The position numbers and the translations under genes are program-made. The notes under the pieces were generated by a model. The model made no database searches. It was given only the letters and a program-made list of their open reading frames with translations, and was not told the origin of the DNA. A DNA stretch of 64,000 nt from HGW-17 sp964516435 (GTDB taxonomy: Bacteria > Myxococcota_A > Polyangia > HGW-17), in the NCBI GenBank assembly GCA_964516435.1, contig CAZEZP010000100.1, forward strand, positions 1 through 64,000, written 5' to 3'. Below are positions 35,358 to 43,797 of this stretch, in pieces; the first letter of the stretch is position 1, and each line of letters begins with the position of its first letter.

Positions 35358-36994
35358 GGCTCCACCACTTTCAGGAGGTTGTACTGCATGAACGTGCCGG
35401 AGTTGACGGAAATGTTCTCGAGCCGCCGGTTGGCGGTGATCACCAGGCGGGAATGGGCCAGGGGAACCCAGGGTGCCTCGGAGCGGAAGATCTCGAGCGC
35501 CTGCCGGTACAGCGCGATGCGCCGCTGCGAACTGGACTGCTCCTGGCGCGCCCGGTTCACGAAGAGATCGTAGTTGTAGTTGCGGAAAAAGGCATGGTTG
35601 GTGCCCGTCTTCCGCTCGACGTTGGAACCGTGGAGCAACCCGTGCATGTATTCATCGGGATCGGCGATTTCGGCGACCCAGCCATGGATGGCCATGTCAT
35701 GCAGTCCGGCCTTCAGGACACGCTTGTACTCCATGTATTCCATGGGCTTGATTTCCACCGGGATGCCCACCTGCTCCAGGTCGTGCCGGATCATGTTCGC
35801 CATGAGCAGGGGATCCGGAAGGTACGTGCGGGGCGACTGGATGAGATACAGCGTGAAGGGGCGCCGTTCCCCCGACAGCCCATAACCGGCTTCCCGCAGC
35901 AACTGCTTCGCTTTCTCGGGGTCGTACCCGTGCCATTCCAGCAGCGGATCGCCGTCCTGGAACATGGGCAGCCCTCCGATGCGCATGTCCCGCGATATGG
36001 GCGCCTGCGCCAGTTCCGCCATGCCCTGGTACACGATCTTGACGATCTTGCTGCGATCGATGGCGTGGTTGATGGCCAGCCGGAACTGCCGGATGGAAAA
36101 GGGCTCCCGGGTCGTGTTGAGCGCGAGGTACACCGTGTTGTTCGAAGGCACCGCCATCAACTGGAGCAGAGGATGCAGCCGGATGGTGAGATAGCGCGCC
36201 GGCTCCAGGTGGAAGGCGATGTCCAGGCGCTCGCCTTCCAGTTCGAGCAGGCGCTGGCGATTCTCCGGAATCACGTTGAACACCAGGTTCCGGAAAGCGG
36301 GCTTCCTTTCCGGATTCCAGTAATCGTCATTGCGCACGAGCACCACGTGGCCCGCCACATGGCCCGCGAGCCGGAAGGGCCCGGTGCCCAGGGACTGCCG
36401 GCTGAGGGTTTCGGGATCACCGACGTCGAAGGGCCGCACGATGCTGACCGAAAACATCTCCAGCGTCTGGAGGAACGGCGCGTACGGATATTTCAGGACG
36501 AAACGCACGCGGCGCGGGTCGATGACCTTGACGCTCTGGACGACCTCATCGAAATACGCCTTCCAGTAATCGTATCCGCAGGCAGCCGCCGCCGGATCGG
36601 AGACGCCTGTGCGCTGCTTCTCCACGGCGTCCATCTGGCGGCGGAAACTGAACACCACCGCCTGGGCGTCTAAGGGCGTCCCGTCATGGAAGCGGACGCC
36701 TGCCCGCAGGATGAAATCCCACACGAGCCCCTCGGAACTGACTTCCCAGCGTTCGGCCAGAAGTGGGCGGACCTCGCGGCTCACGGGGTCGGTGAACACG
36801 AGCCCCTCGTACATCTGCGCGATGACTTCCACCGATTCCATGCCGACGGCGCACGCAGGATCCAGCGTATTGACCCCCTTGGACCAGGCCACGGTGACGG
36901 TATTCTTCCGGTCCGTTTCATGCGGTCCATCCGGCGTGCAAGCGAAAAACGCCATCCACAGCAAAACCAGCCATCGGAAAAATGCGGTTTTCAT
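35354..36994 (-). CDS. Family 5 solute-binding lipoprotein (peptide-binding type)
   Basis: 546 residues. The ATG at 36994, with GGGAGAAG upstream, begins a signal ending FFAC near residue 18. The mature part follows the DppA/OppA fold: TLDPACAVGMESVEVIAQMYEGL, LAERWEVSSEGLVWDFILR, VRFHDGTPL and FRLAINHAIDRSKIV. Family 5 proteins bind peptides, nickel or other small ligands for ABC importers. No permease or ATPase gene is present here. Instead its stop overlaps the start of a sensor kinase, so a co-sensor role is proposed (inference). First gene of the operon. Confidence 0.93.
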   Translation of the reverse strand: MKTAFFRWLVLLWMAFFACTPDGPHETDRKNTVTVAWSKGVNTLDPACAVGMESVEVIAQMYEGLVFTDPVSREVRPLLAERWEVSSEGLVWDFILRAGVRFHDGTPLDAQAVVFSFRRQMDAVEKQRTGVSDPAAAACGYDYWKAYFDEVVQSVKVIDPRRVRFVLKYPYAPFLQTLEMFSVSIVRPFDVGDPETLSRQSLGTGPFRLAGHVAGHVVLVRNDDYWNPERKPAFRNLVFNVIPENRQRLLELEGERLDIAFHLEPARYLTIRLHPLLQLMAVPSNNTVYLALNTTREPFSIRQFRLAINHAIDRSKIVKIVYQGMAELAQAPISRDMRIGGLPMFQDGDPLLEWHGYDPEKAKQLLREAGYGLSGERRPFTLYLIQSPRTYLPDPLLMANMIRHDLEQVGIPVEIKPMEYMEYKRVLKAGLHDMAIHGWVAEIADPDEYMHGLLHGSNVERKTGTNHAFFRNYNYDLFVNRARQEQSSSQRRIALYRQALEIFRSEAPWVPLAHSRLVITANRRLENISVNSGTFMQYNLLKVVEP

Positions 36995-37010
36995 CTTCTC
37001 CCACACGGTT

Positions 37011-37034
37011 GCGCAATGTATCGCAAAGCGCAAT
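37011..37034. repeat. GCGCAAT direct repeat over the SBP operon promoter
   Basis: GCGCAAT occurs at 37011-37017 and 37028-37034, 17 bases start to start. The copies overlap the -10 box and the spacer of the candidate promoter. The spacing is close to two helical turns minus four bases, which could suit a dimeric regulator. Confidence 0.4.
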
Positions 37035-37043
37035 CCGCGACAA
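37015..37043 (-). promoter_or_regulatory. Candidate promoter of the SBP-kinase-CstA-TPR operon
   Basis: Minus strand TTGTCG (37038-37043), exactly 17 bases, TACATT (37015-37020). The predicted start near 37008 gives a leader of about 14 bases before the ATG at 36994. Confidence 0.45.
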
Positions 37044-37292
37044 GTTTCCCCGCAGATTTTTTCCGGTAAATCCGGCCTGCACGAAAATTTCGGAGGCACG
37101 GAACCCGCCTCGATGTTCCGGGTCCGTCTTTTCCCGCCCGGGAACGCTTCCCGGCATCCGCTTTTACTTGGAACCATGGAGATCGAATCTGCAGATGGCG
37201 GGATCCACATGAGCGGATCCCGTTTTCCAGGCCAGTTTCGTGCCCAATGGATCCCAAACCGGCATTACCAAAATCAAATAATGTGGTGACTT

Positions 37293-37325
37293 CGAAAAAC
37301 CATCGGAAAAACCTATCGAAAAAAA
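37293..37325. repeat. Tandem CGRAAAAACC-AT repeats
   Basis: CGAAAAACCAT, CGGAAAAACCTAT and CGAAAAAAAA follow each other directly with a period of 11-13 bases. The core CGGAAAAACC also forms each arm of the inverted repeat at 2008-2079. Function unknown. Confidence 0.4.
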
Positions 37326-37543
37326 AATAGTTTCAGATTTTCTTTCCTTTTTGCACTCACCAAAATCCGCCGTTTCGCAGATTGTCAAGAGTCAAGAGCG
37401 GGACAGTTTACATTTTTTTTCATCCGTCATTTGGTTTTTCCTTGGTCTCATGCGGACTTTTTTTCGTGAAAAACACAGCGATTCCGTTTTTTCCTTGTGT
37501 GATGCCGTCCCAAAAAACGAAACGGAAAAATGCGTGCAGAAAA

Positions 37544-37558
37544 GGCTTGCTGCAAGCC
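37544..37558 (-). other. Small perfect hairpin in the nrdD upstream region
   Basis: GGCTTG and CAAGCC pair around a 3-base loop. Read on the minus strand it is followed directly by TTTT, so it resembles a weak terminator, though no minus-strand gene lies before it. It might end an unannotated transcript. Confidence 0.25.
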
Positions 37559-37794
37559 GACAACTCGCGTCATGGGCAAGTTCGCATGAATGGTTCTTTC
37601 GACGGGACAGAGCCTCGAGCCTCCCTCCGAAACGGGGAACAGTTCGATTTTTGGATCCGGAAAAATGCAAGTTTTTCAAAAGTTTTTCATGAAGGATTCA
37701 CGTTGCGGTTTTTTACGACCCCCTGCGGCGCAATGCGGCCATTTGCTTTTTCCGGCGGCTTGGAGAGAAATGCGTTCCCGGAGGAACACAGCTG

Positions 37795-39861
37795 ATGGAA
37801 TGGCTTATCCGAACCATGGATGGTGAGGTTGTCCCCTATGAGTCCAGCTTCGTGGTCGATGCCCTGCGCGCCGCCGCCCGGACCGTGGGCGCGCTGGATC
37901 GGTTCGACGCGGAAGGCTTCGCCGTCCACGTGGAAGGCATTCTCTATCACCATTTCTTCAAGCCGGGAACCGTTCCCTCGCAGACGCAGGTCCTGCAACT
38001 CCTCTCCGAGGAACTCAAGCGGGTCGGTTACCACGCCATGGCCAAGGCGGTATCCGACACCATCTCCGCGCCGCCCGCGCTGGATCCCGCGCAACTGGTG
38101 GACTCGTACCTGGACCAGTCCGACTGGCGCGTGCACGAGAACTCCAACATGAACTACTCGCTGCAGGGGCTCAATTTCCATCTGGCGTCCACGGCGGTGG
38201 CCCGCTACTGGCTGCACACGGTGTATCCCGAATCCGTGCGCCTGGCGCACGATCAGGGAGAAATGCACATCCACGACCTGGGCGTGCTCGGGCCGTACTG
38301 CGTGGGCTGGGATCTGATGGACCTGCTGACACGGGGATTCGGCGGCGTGCCCAACAAGGTCGAGAGTTCGCCGGCGCGCCATTTCCGCTCGGTCCTGGGG
38401 CAGATCGTGAACTTCTTCTACACCCTCCAGGGGGAAGCCGCCGGCGCACAGGCCTTCTCGAATTTCGACACCTACCTGGCGCCCTTCATCCGGTACGACG
38501 GCTTGGACTACACCGAAGTCAAGCAGTGCCTGCAGGAGTTCATCTTCAACCTGAACGTGCCCACCCGCGTGGGATTCCAGGCGCCCTTCACCAACATCAC
38601 GCTGGATCTCACCCCCTCGCCGGCGCTGGCGGATCAGCCGGTCATCATCGGCGGCCAGATGCAGGACGCGCGCTACGGCGACTTCCAGCCGGAAATGGAC
38701 ATGATCAACCGCGCGATCGCCGAACTCATGAGCGGCGGCGATGCGCGCGGGCGGATTTTCACGTTCCCCATTCCCACGTACAACATCCACAAGACCTTCG
38801 ACTTCGAGAACCCCAACCTGGAAGCGGTATGGGCCATGACAGGGAAGTATGGAATCCCGTACTTCTCCAATTTCGTGAATTCGGATCTGAATCCGGACGA
38901 CGTGCGCTCCATGTGCTGCCGCCTGCGCCTGGACGCCCGCGAACTGAAATCCCGCGGCGGTGGCCTGTTCGGCGCCAATCCGCTCACCGGCAGCGTGGGG
39001 GTCGTGACGATCAACCTGCCGCGCATCGGCTATCTCTCCCGCACCGAGGAAGAGTTCTTCTCGCGGCTGGACGAGGTGCTGGAAAAGGCGCAGATCGCCC
39101 TGGAAAAGCGCCGGGAACGGGTGGAGGAACTCACCGACCGCGGGCTGTACCCCTACACGGCCGTCTATCTGCAGGGCGTCAAGCAGCGCTTCGGGCGCTG
39201 GTGGGCCAACCATTTCTCCACGATCGGCATCGTGGGGATGAACGAAGCGTGCGTGAATTTCCTGGGGGCCCCCATCACCGATGGCGAGAGCCGGAAATTC
39301 GCCATCCGGGTGCTGCATTTCCTGCGCGAAAAAATGCAGAAGTTCCAGGAAGAGACCGGAAACAACTACAATCTCGAGGCCACCCCCGCCGAAAGCACCT
39401 CGTTCCGGCTGGCCCGCAAGGACCGGGAAGCATTTCCGCAAATTTTTGCGCAGGGGACGGACACCGTGCCATATTACACCAACTCGGTGCACGTGCCGGC
39501 GATGACGGAAATGGAAATCTTCGAGTTGCTCTCCCACCAGGACGAACTCCAAACGCTCTTCACGGGTGGCACGGTGGTGCATCTCTACCTGGGAGAAGCC
39601 GTCAACGACACCCGCGCGGTGCGGGAACTGGTGCGCGCCATCGTGCAGAAATTCCGGCTTCCGTATTTCAGTATTACGCCCACATTTTCTATCTGTCCCG
39701 TGCACAAATACGTTTCGGGCAAGCACTTCACCTGCCCGCTGCCCCACACCGACGAAGAACTCGCGGCCATGGGCATCGAGCGGGTGCTGCCCGTGCATGA
39801 AATCGAACGAATGGATCCCAGGGCCTATCGGGAAATATCCAAAGCAAGGAGAGAGGCATGA
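37795..39861 (+). CDS. nrdD: Anaerobic ribonucleoside-triphosphate reductase, catalytic part without glycyl-radical tail
   Basis: 688 residues; GGAGGA lies nine bases before the ATG. It makes deoxyribonucleotides under anaerobic conditions. An ATP-cone-like N-terminus (IRTMDGEVVPYESSFVVDAL) is followed by the class III core: VHENSNMNYS, QGEAAGAQAFSNFDTYL, SMCCRLRLD (candidate thiyl-radical cysteine) and IVGMNEACVNFLG. The C-terminus has ICPVHKYVSGKHFTCP, a Cys/His metal site where usual enzymes have four Cys. The chain then ends without the RVxGY glycyl-radical motif. That motif is on the next, overlapping gene (39858-40046). The overall length would be normal for the sum of both. Confidence 0.95.
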   Translation: MEWLIRTMDGEVVPYESSFVVDALRAAARTVGALDRFDAEGFAVHVEGILYHHFFKPGTVPSQTQVLQLLSEELKRVGYHAMAKAVSDTISAPPALDPAQLVDSYLDQSDWRVHENSNMNYSLQGLNFHLASTAVARYWLHTVYPESVRLAHDQGEMHIHDLGVLGPYCVGWDLMDLLTRGFGGVPNKVESSPARHFRSVLGQIVNFFYTLQGEAAGAQAFSNFDTYLAPFIRYDGLDYTEVKQCLQEFIFNLNVPTRVGFQAPFTNITLDLTPSPALADQPVIIGGQMQDARYGDFQPEMDMINRAIAELMSGGDARGRIFTFPIPTYNIHKTFDFENPNLEAVWAMTGKYGIPYFSNFVNSDLNPDDVRSMCCRLRLDARELKSRGGGLFGANPLTGSVGVVTINLPRIGYLSRTEEEFFSRLDEVLEKAQIALEKRRERVEELTDRGLYPYTAVYLQGVKQRFGRWWANHFSTIGIVGMNEACVNFLGAPITDGESRKFAIRVLHFLREKMQKFQEETGNNYNLEATPAESTSFRLARKDREAFPQIFAQGTDTVPYYTNSVHVPAMTEMEIFELLSHQDELQTLFTGGTVVHLYLGEAVNDTRAVRELVRAIVQKFRLPYFSITPTFSICPVHKYVSGKHFTCPLPHTDEELAAMGIERVLPVHEIERMDPRAYREISKARREA

Positions 39862-40046
39862 CCAACGAATCCAAGCGCACCGTCCGCGTCATCGAAGCCG
39901 AAGTCTATTCCCGCGTGGTGGGCTACTATCGCCCCGTGCAGAACTGGAACCATGGCAAGCAGATGGAATTCCAGGAACGCAAACTGCACCGGATGCCCGG
40001 CGAGATGGCGGATGCCTGGAAATCCCCCTTCAAGATGGTAGGATAA
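39858..40046 (+). CDS. Detached glycyl-radical domain of class III ribonucleotide reductase
   Basis: 62 residues. It contains EVYSRVVGYYRPVQNWN, the C-terminal glycyl-radical motif of NrdD, with the radical Gly in RVVGY, followed by GKQMEFQERK. The ATG overlaps the nrdD stop (ATGA) and has its own AAGGAGAG ribosome site, which argues against a simple sequencing frameshift. The stop is directly followed by nrdG. It presumably docks on NrdD so that NrdG can form the radical, similar in principle to YfiD repairing pyruvate formate-lyase. Whether split NrdD is already described for this lineage cannot be judged here. Confidence 0.9.
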   Translation: MTNESKRTVRVIEAEVYSRVVGYYRPVQNWNHGKQMEFQERKLHRMPGEMADAWKSPFKMVG

Positions 40047-40736
40047 ATGCCCATCGCAGGGTGGCTGGGCACGACGCTCGTGGATTATCCCGCCCGCGTG
40101 GCGGCCGTCGTCTTCTTTTCCGGCTGCAATCTGCGCTGTCCCTTCTGCCACAATCGCGCGCTCGTCCTGCCGACGCCGGAAACGCCCGAAATTCCGCCGG
40201 ACGAGGTGCTGGAGCAACTGAACCGGCGGGTCGGGTTCATTTCCGGCGTGGTGTTCACGGGCGGCGAGCCCCTGCTGGATCCCCTTCTCCCCCGCATGGT
40301 GGAGGAAGCCGCATCCATGGGTCTGGCCGTGAAAATCGACACCAACGGAACGTTTCCAGATCGTCTGGCCGCGCTGCTCGGCCGCATCGACTACGTGGCG
40401 CTGGATCTCAAGGCGGCGCCGTCCCGCTACGGCGAAGCCACAGGCGGCAAGAGCGGATTTTCGCCCGTGAAGGAAACCCTGCGCCTGCTGGCTTCATCGA
40501 AAACGGCCTACGAAGTACGCACCACGGTAGTGCCGGGACTCGTCTCGCTGCAGGATTTCGACGAGATTCTGCCCATCGTGCGGGGCGTTCCCGTCTATGC
40601 CCTCCAGGAATTCGTAGCACGGGACACGCTGGACCCGTCCTGGTCCGAATTGCCGCCTTCCTCCCGGGAAGAAATGCAACTCATCCGCGACCGCCTGGCC
40701 CCCTGGGTGGGCCGGGTGGAAATGCGCACGCGCTAG
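40047..40736 (+). CDS. nrdG: Anaerobic ribonucleotide reductase activating protein (radical SAM)
   Basis: 229 residues. It generates the glycyl radical on NrdD using S-adenosylmethionine and a [4Fe-4S] cluster. The cluster motif SGCNLRCPFCHN (Cys 27, 31, 34) lies after a short N-terminus containing TTLVDYPAR, typical of this activase group. VVFTGGEPLL is the SAM-binding GGE motif, and VKIDTNG follows. The ATG directly abuts the stop of the glycyl-radical gene, with an AGGA nearby. The order nrdD, radical domain, nrdG suggests one transcript giving all three parts in step. Confidence 0.95.
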   Translation: MPIAGWLGTTLVDYPARVAAVVFFSGCNLRCPFCHNRALVLPTPETPEIPPDEVLEQLNRRVGFISGVVFTGGEPLLDPLLPRMVEEAASMGLAVKIDTNGTFPDRLAALLGRIDYVALDLKAAPSRYGEATGGKSGFSPVKETLRLLASSKTAYEVRTTVVPGLVSLQDFDEILPIVRGVPVYALQEFVARDTLDPSWSELPPSSREEMQLIRDRLAPWVGRVEMRTR

Positions 40737-40746
40737 GTTCCCCAGC

Positions 40747-40775
40747 TTGACTGTCCAAAAAAAGCAAAGTACCTT
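40747..40775 (+). promoter_or_regulatory. Candidate promoter giving a leaderless mRNA
   Basis: TTGACT (40747-40752), exactly 17 bases, TACCTT (40770-40775). The normal start position, seven bases after the -10 box, is the A of the ATG at 40782, and that gene lacks a ribosome site. Confidence 0.45.
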
Positions 40776-40781
40776 CAGGCA

Positions 40782-41510
40782 ATGGTTGAGCCACTGAATC
40801 CACAAGAATTCTTCCATTCATTCGAGGTCTTCGGTCATGTGCGCCCCATGGCGGGCACCTATCACATCGTGGACCTGAGCCTGGAGCACACGGAACACAT
40901 ACTCGAGCACGCGGCGGTTCACCACGTCCATCATTTCCATGACGAATCCTGGCTGCGCTTCATGGGGCAGACGCTTTTGTTCTGCATGGCGCAGCCCGAC
41001 CTTCCCCTGCTCGGCTATGCCAGTTCCAACGGCATTTCCCTCATGTACAAGAACCTGGTGGAAATGCAGGACCACGCCCAGCGGATGTTCGCCATCACGT
41101 CCCATGCGGCTTCCTTCCTGAGTTGCCGCCTGGGCGTGCCTGTCCGCTTCCAGGGAAGACTGCTGGAATTCCCCAACGTGAAGGTGCTGTGCGCCTATTT
41201 CCTGTGGAAGCAGGTGGTGCACCGCCGCATCATGATGCATTCGATGATTCTGGCGCACCTTCTGGAACAGGGGAAAACGGTGCAGGAAGCGCAGGAAATC
41301 TACATGGAAGCCAAAGATGAAAAGTCCAGGCTGGCCATGTGCGCGCAGTATCTGAAAGTGGACCGGGTGCCCGCATGGCAACTCAATGGACTCCTGAGTT
41401 ACTGGTCCCGGCTGGAAGACCGGCTGCATCTGACCCTCAACCAGCAACTGCCCGGAGGGGCGGATTTCCTCTCTTTCCTGATGGATGCGCTGGGCCGCAC
41501 CGTCGAGTGA
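40782..41510 (+). CDS. Unknown protein with His-rich N-terminal helix
   Basis: 242 residues, no signal or membrane segment, family not recognised. Between residues 27 and 53 there are nine histidines (pattern HIVDLSLEHTEHILEHAAVH, then HH and HFH), possibly a metal or heme site. The rest looks helical with hydrophobic patches (LMYKNLVEMQDHAQRMF and VVHRRIMMHSMILAHLLEQG). The start has no convincing Shine-Dalgarno sequence and falls at the predicted transcription start, so it may be leaderless. The stop is 4 bases before the GltJ-like gene, suggesting they work or are at least made together. Confidence 0.75.
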   Translation: MVEPLNPQEFFHSFEVFGHVRPMAGTYHIVDLSLEHTEHILEHAAVHHVHHFHDESWLRFMGQTLLFCMAQPDLPLLGYASSNGISLMYKNLVEMQDHAQRMFAITSHAASFLSCRLGVPVRFQGRLLEFPNVKVLCAYFLWKQVVHRRIMMHSMILAHLLEQGKTVQEAQEIYMEAKDEKSRLAMCAQYLKVDRVPAWQLNGLLSYWSRLEDRLHLTLNQQLPGGADFLSFLMDALGRTVE

Positions 41511-41514
41511 GCGC

Positions 41515-42891
41515 ATGCAATTCTTCTGTGATCAGTGCAAAACCAAGTATTCCATTCCCGATGAGAAAGTAGCGGGAAAAATCCTCAAACTGCGCTGCAA
41601 GAAGTGCAACAACGTCATCGTGCTCAAGGATCCGCGGATGGCGGGTTCGGCGGAATCCGGACCGGTGAACAAGGGACAGCGTCTGCTGCAGGACGCGCTC
41701 AAGCGCAGTTTCAGCGAGGATCTCGCAACGATGGACGGCAGCCTGTTCCACGCCTCGCCGGAAATGCCCGAAGAACGCACCCAGATCGCCCGCATTCCGG
41801 ATTTTTCCTCGGCGCCGTCCACGCTTCCGGAGGAATGGTATCTCTCGGATTCCCGCGGCCAGTTCGGCCCCATGGATTTCGCCGAACTGGTCGCGCGCAT
41901 CAAGCGCGGCGAGCCCGACCACGATGCCGTGGTGTGGCGGGATGGCTTCGACGACTGGAAACTCATCGACCGGGTTCCCGAACTGCGCGCCTACGCCAAG
42001 CATCTGCCTCCCCCCCGGCGGGCCACACGGGAAATGTTCCGGGAATCCGGTTCCTTCGCGCCCGGCGCCACCGGCACCTTCACGCAGCCGGCTTCGGCTT
42101 CGCCCTTTGCTGCGCCCGCCATGTCGGCTTCCCAGAGTTTTCGGAATCCCACGCTGGATTATGGCGCGGTCATGCCGACCGCCTCTACCGCGCCTGCCGC
42201 GCCCGTGCCGGTTTCCGTGGAAATCTCCCGGGAGTCGCTGCAGCAGGACCGGCTGCGCACGTGGCTCGTCATGGTGGGCGTCCTCGTCGTTGTCGCCGGG
42301 GTCGCCTTCTGGCTGGGGATGAAACTCATGGATAAACCCTCCCACCGGCCGGAGCCCCAGCCCGTCGTCGCCCAGAATCCGCCGCCCCAGGAGTCCATGG
42401 CAGCCCCAGAGCCCCCCCGCGAGGAGCCCATGCGCGAGGTGGTCTACGTCATCGCCAACGCTCCGCCGGCGACCCCCACCGGTGAAGAGACCGCCGACGC
42501 CCAGAATCCGCCGGCCGGCAACGCTCCGAAAACCATGGGAACTTCCACGTCCATCCCCCGGGTGGAAGGCATTCCCACGGAAAGCCCCATGACCGCGCCT
42601 GCCGGGACGCCTGCCCGCTCGGCTGCGGATTTCAATGCGGTCAAGCAGCGCAACGTCCTGGAAATCCAGCGCTGCTACGAGATGACGGTGCGCAAGGGCC
42701 AGAAGGAACTCGTGGGACAGGCCATCCAGTTCAACATCCGAATCCTGCCGGCAGGGCAGGTGGAATCCGTCTCGTTCACTGGCGAGATGCCGCCCATGAT
42801 GCGGGCCTGCCTGGCCGGCGCCATCCAGAAGTGGCAATTCCCGGCGGGAACGAAGACCGACACGTATTCCTTCGAGATGCACTTCAATTAG
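41515..42891 (+). CDS. GltJ/AgmX-like protein: zinc ribbon, GYF, TM helix, TonB-like C-terminus
   Basis: 458 residues. The N-terminal zinc ribbon has Cys 5, 8, 28 and 31 in the MJ0042-type arrangement (FFCDQCKTKYSIPDEKV...RCKKC). A GYF-like domain (about 106-158) has WYLSDSRGQFGPM and WRDGFDDW. One TM helix lies at about 250-268, then a Pro-rich periplasmic linker. The AgmX/PglI or TonB-like C-terminal domain (about 375-458) ends with IQKWQFPAGTKTDTYSFEMHF. This is the layout of Myxococcus xanthus gliding protein GltJ, whose zinc ribbon faces the cytoplasm; there two C-terminal domains occur, here one. Starts 4 bases after the His-rich protein gene. A role in motility or envelope-spanning force transfer is inferred. 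Confidence 0.88.
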   Translation: MQFFCDQCKTKYSIPDEKVAGKILKLRCKKCNNVIVLKDPRMAGSAESGPVNKGQRLLQDALKRSFSEDLATMDGSLFHASPEMPEERTQIARIPDFSSAPSTLPEEWYLSDSRGQFGPMDFAELVARIKRGEPDHDAVVWRDGFDDWKLIDRVPELRAYAKHLPPPRRATREMFRESGSFAPGATGTFTQPASASPFAAPAMSASQSFRNPTLDYGAVMPTASTAPAAPVPVSVEISRESLQQDRLRTWLVMVGVLVVVAGVAFWLGMKLMDKPSHRPEPQPVVAQNPPPQESMAAPEPPREEPMREVVYVIANAPPATPTGEETADAQNPPAGNAPKTMGTSTSIPRVEGIPTESPMTAPAGTPARSAADFNAVKQRNVLEIQRCYEMTVRKGQKELVGQAIQFNIRILPAGQVESVSFTGEMPPMMRACLAGAIQKWQFPAGTKTDTYSFEMHFN

Positions 42892-42903
42892 CAGGTGCGG
42901 CCC

Positions 42904-43794
42904 ATGTGCGATTTTCGTTCGTGGTTTCTGGTGGGAACGCTGGTCTTTCTGGCCTGCGGCAAAACCGACAAAACCGAATGTAAAAAAGATACGGATTGCA
43001 AGGGAGATCGAATCTGCGAAAAAGGTTTCTGCGTGGAACCGCGGCTGCGTCCGGTGCCGCCGCAGGACGATCCGCCCCCGGATCCCGATCCGGATCCCTT
43101 GCCGGCCATGCCCCGGATCCCGCAACTGCCGGCCATGCCTTCCCTGCCCTCCCTGTCCGTGCCGGGGCTTTCATTCTCCGGCTCCGGCCTGAACCTGCAG
43201 TTCACCGTGCAGGCAGGCAAGGACGAGCACACGATCGAACTCGTGCCGGCATCTTCCGGTCCCCGCCTGCGCTGGTGCGTGAACAAGAAATGCGAAGATC
43301 TGGATCCCTCTTCCCCCGGGGACCTGCAGCGGCTCTTCGACCGGCTGGCTTCCACAGCGGGCTCCAACGACCCCCAACTGCGCGAAGTCCTGCGCATGTT
43401 CAAGGATCTCTCGGCGCTGGTCAACGCATCTGGCGGGCTGGCCGGCATGCCCCCCGCCAGCGGAAGAGGAAGCGGCTCGCCCTTCGTCAACACGCCCACG
43501 GGTCCCCAGCATGCCGGCGTTTTCCGCACCTGCGAAGAAATCCTGGATGCCGGAAGTCAGGCGGAAGGGGCGCAGGCCGACGTGGAGGAACTCGTTCCCA
43601 CCATCGTCAGTTCCGATCAGGTAACGCTCAAGGCGCCGGGCGGCGTCCTGGTGGAACTGCTCGTGCCGGAAAAACTGCAGGGCCTCACGCCGTCCCTGGC
43701 CAAGACGCAGAATGCCGTTTCGGTCCGCTTCAAGATCCTGCGGGTCGCAAACAAATACATCAAAGGGGAACTGCAAACCGTACATGGACAGTGA
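42904..43794 (+). CDS. Lipoprotein with small Cys-rich module and Pro-rich linker
   Basis: 296 residues. ATG at 42904 is chosen because AGGTG lies six bases upstream; a GTG at 42895 is in frame but less likely. The signal ends in LACG (Cys near 18). A compact module CKKDTDCKGDRICEKGFC follows, of a dickkopf/EGF-like type common in this lineage. A Pro/Asp-rich spacer (PPPDPDPDPLPAMP and similar) and a beta-rich C-terminal domain follow, without a recognised family. It begins 12 bases after the GltJ-like gene and 3 bases before the thioredoxin-like gene, so it belongs to the same transcript. Confidence 0.8.
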   Translation: MCDFRSWFLVGTLVFLACGKTDKTECKKDTDCKGDRICEKGFCVEPRLRPVPPQDDPPPDPDPDPLPAMPRIPQLPAMPSLPSLSVPGLSFSGSGLNLQFTVQAGKDEHTIELVPASSGPRLRWCVNKKCEDLDPSSPGDLQRLFDRLASTAGSNDPQLREVLRMFKDLSALVNASGGLAGMPPASGRGSGSPFVNTPTGPQHAGVFRTCEEILDAGSQAEGAQADVEELVPTIVSSDQVTLKAPGGVLVELLVPEKLQGLTPSLAKTQNAVSVRFKILRVANKYIKGELQTVHGQ

Positions 43795-43797
43795 ACC

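Larger units (their letters stand above)
36995..37794. other. 800-base intergenic region upstream of nrdD
   Basis: The longest non-coding stretch in the window, between divergent operons. The first 50 bases carry the minus-strand promoter at 37015-37043. The middle holds tandem CGGAAAAACC-like repeats (37293-37325) and many A/T runs. A hairpin lies at 37544-37558 and a good ribosome site (GGAGGA) precedes nrdD. Several open frames of 60-137 codons exist but lack ribosome sites and have unlikely composition. A regulatory RNA or long leader is possible; no known riboswitch was recognised. Confidence 0.5.

Noticed and set aside
36995..37794. Cobalamin or other known riboswitch before nrdD
   Set aside because: No B12-box-like or other recognised core sequence was found by reading; only short hairpins.
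37351..37795. Two overlapping plus-strand open frames of 113 and 137 codons before nrdD
   Set aside because: No ribosome site, Phe/Lys/Ser-heavy random composition, and they overlap each other in different frames.
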